NCBI GenBank assembly: GCA_937871715.1
Contig: CALMOE010000106.1
Location: forward strand, 1-35,240
DNA from: an uncultured Geobacter sp.
GTDB lineage: Bacteria > Desulfobacterota > Desulfuromonadia > Geobacterales > DSM-12255
Reading direction: 5' to 3'
Length of the DNA stretch: 35,240 nucleotides
Shown: positions 32,564 through 35,240 of the stretch, piece after piece
How the letters are laid out: each line of letters starts with the position of its first letter
How positions within the stretch are numbered: position 1 is the first letter of the stretch
The notes under the pieces: model-generated
Database searches by the model: none
Seen by the model: the letters and a program-made list of their open reading frames with translations, nothing else
Told to the model about the DNA's origin: nothing
Made by a program: the position numbers and the translations under genes

Positions 32564-33220
32564 TTAGATCAGGTCGATGACCGCCTTGACGGTCTTCTCG
32601 ATCCCCTCGGCCGCCTCGCCGATATGTCCGGCGAGCATGTAGGCCGGGGTGGATACGATCCTGTTCTCGCTGTCCACCACGAACTCGGTCACCGGGCACT
32701 CCACGTGGCAGCTGCCTGTGGCGTTGATGGCCGCAGCTGTAGCGGCATCGTTGCCGATGGTCAGCTTGGGGGAGCACTCCTTCCCCAGGATGGCGGCGAT
32801 CAGTGCCGGGGCGATGCAGATGGCGCCGATCGGCTTCCTCGCCGCGACCATCTCCTTTACCAACCGGGCCACATCCGGGTTGGGGGCCGCGGCCGCACCT
32901 TTCACGGCGAAGTCGCACAGGTTCTTGGCAGCTCCGAAGCCACCGGGGAAGATGATGGCATCAAGGTCGGTTCCCTTAACATCCGCGATGTTTTTGATCT
33001 TCCCCCGGGCGATGCGGGCCGACTCCACCAGGACGCTGCGCTTGCCGCCGGTAGGGGCTCCCGCCAGGTGGTCAACCTCGTCCAGCAGGATGTTCGGGGC
33101 CATGCATACCGCCTCGGCGCCGTTTCTGTCGATCGCCAGGAGGGTGAAGACCGCTTCATGGATTTCGCTGCCGTCGTAGACGCCGCAGCCGGAGAGAACC
33201 ACACCTATTTTCTTCTTCAT
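32564..33220 (-). CDS. elbB: ElbB-like DJ-1/PfpI-family glyoxalase-type protein
   Basis: This 218-residue protein of the DJ-1/PfpI superfamily matches the ElbB (enhancing lycopene biosynthesis 2) group. It starts KKKIGVVLSGCGVYDGSEIHE, with E19 in the usual position, and has the nucleophile cysteine C135 in AICIAPAL. ElbB proteins have been reported with glyoxalase activity, detoxifying glyoxal-type aldehydes; the effect on isoprenoid yield is indirect. The length is typical. The XRE-cupin regulator gene lies 44 bp upstream on the same strand and is probably cotranscribed. The converging pckG gene is insulated by a terminator. Confidence 0.9.
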   Translation of the reverse strand: MKKKIGVVLSGCGVYDGSEIHEAVFTLLAIDRNGAEAVCMAPNILLDEVDHLAGAPTGGKRSVLVESARIARGKIKNIADVKGTDLDAIIFPGGFGAAKNLCDFAVKGAAAAPNPDVARLVKEMVAARKPIGAICIAPALIAAILGKECSPKLTIGNDAATAAAINATGSCHVECPVTEFVVDSENRIVSTPAYMLAGHIGEAAEGIEKTVKAVIDLI

Positions 33221-33264
33221 ACCCTTTTACCCCCTTTGCATTATTGCACCGCAGTGATTATGTT

Positions 33265-33852
33265 CTACTTGGAGAAGAGGACCGCCACCGCCCTGGCATT
33301 CTTCTCCCCGAGGGAGATGTAGCCGTGGGGTTCGGCGGAGTTGTAGTAGATGCTGTCACCTGGTCTGAGTACCATGACCTCGCTGCCGTAGTGGAACTCC
33401 AGTTCCCCTTCCAGGAGGTAGATGAACTCCTCGCCTTCATGGCTGTAGAGCTTGGAATCGTCCCAGGCTCCGGTCTCGAAATCCACCAAGAACGGCTCCA
33501 TGGACTTGTGGCGCATCCCCGGGGCGAGGGAGTGGTAGAGGTAGGCCTGTGGTGAGTCGTTGCCGGAGCGGCGGCGGCTGAACTTGGAGTGGTCTCCCCG
33601 CATCAGCACCACCTTGCGCCTGTCCTCCTCCTCCTCGAAGAAGAAGTGGATGCCGACTTTCAGCCCCTTGGCGATCTTCAGCAGGGTGGCGAGGGGGGGG
33701 ATGACCTGGCCATTTTCTATCTGGGAGAGGAGCGGCTTGGAGAGTCCGGAGAGATCGGACAGCTCCTGCAGGGTAAGCCTCTCCTCCTGGCGGCGGCGGC
33801 GGATCTTTATCCCCAGATTGAGGTCTTTGACGTCGGTATTCTGCGTGCTCAC
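33265..33852 (-). CDS. XRE-family regulator with C-terminal cupin domain
   Basis: This 195-residue protein has an N-terminal XRE helix-turn-helix (about 13-70, with LQELSDLSGLSKPLLSQIE) and a C-terminal cupin_2 domain (about 115-190, with HEGEEFIYLLEGELEF and PGDSIYYNSAEPHG). Regulators of this type control small metabolic operons, and the cupin part binds a ligand or metal. The start is GTG at 33852 with AAGGAG eight bases upstream. It probably controls its own unit with elbB and perhaps the divergent protease gene 141 bp away. Confidence 0.92.
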   Translation of the reverse strand: MSTQNTDVKDLNLGIKIRRRRQEERLTLQELSDLSGLSKPLLSQIENGQVIPPLATLLKIAKGLKVGIHFFFEEEEDRRKVVLMRGDHSKFSRRRSGNDSPQAYLYHSLAPGMRHKSMEPFLVDFETGAWDDSKLYSHEGEEFIYLLEGELEFHYGSEVMVLRPGDSIYYNSAEPHGYISLGEKNARAVAVLFSK

Positions 33853-33871
33853 TCACGTTTCTCCTTGAGGA

Positions 33872-33900
33872 TTTATAGAATAAAGATCAGCAGGGGTCAA
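33872..33900 (-). promoter_or_regulatory. Promoter of the XRE-cupin/elbB unit
   Basis: On the minus strand TTGACC (33900-33895) and TATAAA (33877-33872) are 17 bp apart, each one base from consensus. The leader would be only about 13 nt and would consist largely of the ribosome-binding site. Confidence 0.65.
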
Positions 33901-33926
33901 TAGGCGTTTTTCCTCCTCCCCCCGCG

Positions 33927-33955
33927 TTGACAACCGGGGGCAATTTGGCTAACCT
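33927..33955 (+). promoter_or_regulatory. Promoter of the HtrA-like protease gene
   Basis: TTGACA (33927-33932), a perfect -35 box, is followed after 17 bp by TAACCT (33950-33955), a weaker -10. Transcription would begin near 33962, about 32 bp before the ATG. Confidence 0.5.
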
Positions 33956-33993
33956 TGGCTGAGTTTTACCCTGCAACATAAGAAGAGGTATTC

Positions 33994-35240
33994 ATGAAAT
34001 TACGGGTCATTACGGCGATGCTGGTGATTTTCGCCATCACCCTCGGCGGCTGCAAACAGAAGGAGAAGAACGTCTTCTACGAATCGGGGCGTAGCGAGGC
34101 GCCGGTGAAGGATGTCCCCAGGGACATCCTCGCCACCCAGCAGGCCTTCACCAACCTGGTGAAGGTGGTCACCCCGGCGGTGGTGAACATCTCCACGGTC
34201 AGCAAGAGGCGGGTGGTCGACCCCTTCTTCGAGCTCTCCCCCTTCTTCGGCGACATGTTCGGGGATACCCCACGCCCCCGCTACCGCAAGGAGTCGAGTC
34301 TCGGCTCCGGCTTCATCATCAACAGGGACGGCTACATCATCACCAACTCCCACGTGGTCAAGGATGCCGACAGTATTCAGGTGAAGCTCTCCAACGAGAG
34401 CGTCTACGACGCCAAGGTGGTTGGTGCCGACCCGAAGACCGACATCGCCGTCATCAAGATCAACGCCCGGGATCCGCTGCCGATGGCGGTCCTGGGAGAT
34501 TCGGACAAGCTGCAGGTGGGGCAGTGGGCCATCGCCATCGGCAACCCCTTCGGCCTGGACCGGACGGTGACCGTCGGGGTGGTATCCGCCACCGGCCGCT
34601 CCAACATGGGGATCGAGACCTACGAGAACTTCATTCAGACCGACGCCTCAATCAACCCGGGGAACTCCGGCGGCCCTCTCCTGAACGTCCATGGCGAGGT
34701 CATCGGCATCAACACCGCCATAGTCGCCGCCGGCCAGGGGATCGGCTTCGCCATCCCGGTGAACATGGCCAAGAGGATCGTCGACCAACTGGTGAAAAAA
34801 GGGAGCGTAACCCGGGCGTGGCTCGGGGTTGCCATCCAGCCGGTCACCGAGGAGATCGCCGCCTCCTTCGGCCTGAAGAAGAGTCGGGGTGCCCTGGTGA
34901 GCGACGTTATGGCAGGCAGCCCGGCGGAGAAGGCGGGGCTGCGCCAGGGGGATATTCTGGTCACCTTCGACAACAAGGAGGTCAGGGACGCCCGCCAGTT
35001 GCAGATGGCCGTGGGGGAGGCTGACGTGGGGAAGCAGGTGGTGGTGGAGTACTTCCGGGATGGCAGGATGGCGAAGGCGACAGTGACCCTGGCCAGCGGG
35101 GAGAGCGCCGCCGCATCCAGGCCCCGCCCCCTGGGGGGGGAGGAGCTCTGGCTAGGCCTGGCTGTCGAGGAGCTGCCAAACTCCCGCAGGGGTGAGGGGG
35201 GGGTGCTATGCAATGTCGAAGGACGCCGCTTCATGCCTGA
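33994..35240 (+). CDS. Lipoprotein HtrA/Do-family serine protease (C-terminus cut off by the window)
   Basis: The first 415 codons of a periplasmic serine protease of the DegP/HtrA family are present, and the frame is still open at the window end. The N-terminus is a lipoprotein signal peptide (hydrophobic 4-18, lipobox LGGC with C20). The catalytic triad is H120 (TNSHVV), D150 (KTDIAVIK) and S225 (NPGNSGGPL), all intact. A first PDZ domain (about 265-365) follows, and a second appears to begin near residue 383. HtrA proteins degrade or refold misfolded envelope proteins. The lipid anchor would hold this one to a membrane. AAGAGG lies five bases before the ATG at 33994. Confidence 0.93.
   Translation, partial: MKLRVITAMLVIFAITLGGCKQKEKNVFYESGRSEAPVKDVPRDILATQQAFTNLVKVVTPAVVNISTVSKRRVVDPFFELSPFFGDMFGDTPRPRYRKESSLGSGFIINRDGYIITNSHVVKDADSIQVKLSNESVYDAKVVGADPKTDIAVIKINARDPLPMAVLGDSDKLQVGQWAIAIGNPFGLDRTVTVGVVSATGRSNMGIETYENFIQTDASINPGNSGGPLLNVHGEVIGINTAIVAAGQGIGFAIPVNMAKRIVDQLVKKGSVTRAWLGVAIQPVTEEIAASFGLKKSRGALVSDVMAGSPAEKAGLRQGDILVTFDNKEVRDARQLQMAVGEADVGKQVVVEYFRDGRMAKATVTLASGESAAASRPRPLGGEELWLGLAVEELPNSRRGEGGVLCNVEGRRFMP

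Noticed and set aside
35238-35240. TGA at the right edge as the stop of the protease gene
   Set aside because: It is not in the reading frame; the last two bases of the window begin the next codon.

Overview
The window is GC-rich chromosomal DNA from a deltaproteobacterium of the Geobacter group (Desulfuromonadota). The best evidence is a convincing SfrA/SfrB pair, the flavin and iron-sulfur oxidoreductase known in Geobacter as the soluble NADPH-dependent Fe(III) reductase. It lies beside coaE, an IclR-type regulator and a universal stress protein, an arrangement I recall from Geobacter genomes. GTP-type PEP carboxykinase and the density of two-component genes fit the same picture. I see no tRNA, rRNA, CRISPR array, insertion sequence or prophage.

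Layout. (1) 46-4655, minus: sfrB then sfrA, separated by a long imperfect palindrome that looks like a dispersed intergenic repeat. (2) 4890-6638, plus: M29 aminopeptidase and coaE, ending in a strong hairpin shared with the converging IclR gene (6702-7484). A 319-bp AT-rich divergent promoter region separates IclR from a universal stress protein gene. (3) 8266-29013: about 20.7 kb with every gene on the minus strand. Read in transcription order it holds a response regulator, a hybrid-like histidine kinase with two degenerate receivers, a GAF/HD-GYP protein, an AAA ATPase with an MshEN-like N-terminus, trmB and truD. Then come a transporter/signalling cluster (21821 down to 10980), a sugar-isomerase-like TIM barrel and a GspA/GspB pair. 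(4) 29224-32490, plus: DEAD-box RNA helicase and PEP carboxykinase. (5) 32564-33852, minus: ElbB-like DJ-1 protein and an XRE-cupin regulator. (6) 33994 to the right edge, plus: a lipoprotein HtrA/Do protease cut off by the window end.

The most interesting part is 10980-21821. It is built as two parallel modules. Module 1 is a DUF4212 small membrane protein, a sodium:solute symporter of the acetate-permease type, and a DUF294 nucleotidyltransferase whose metal-binding aspartates are gone. Module 2 is a 63-residue membrane protein, a symporter fused to a GAF-histidine kinase, and a DUF294 nucleotidyltransferase with an intact active site. Between them lie a stand-alone receiver and a membrane protein in which a periplasmic sensor, HAMP, PAS and a degenerate histidine kinase are fused to a complete DEDDh 3'-5' exonuclease. 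I infer a substrate-uptake sensing system in which a nucleotidyltransferase and a nuclease make opposing changes to some nucleotide, RNA or protein target. The chemistry is unknown.

Coordinates of genes whose longest open frame is not the best start (M29 peptidase, coaE, small membrane protein, exonuclease, truD, trmB, AAA ATPase, DEAD-box helicase) were set from ribosome-binding sites, promoter positions or family N-termini, as stated in each entry.
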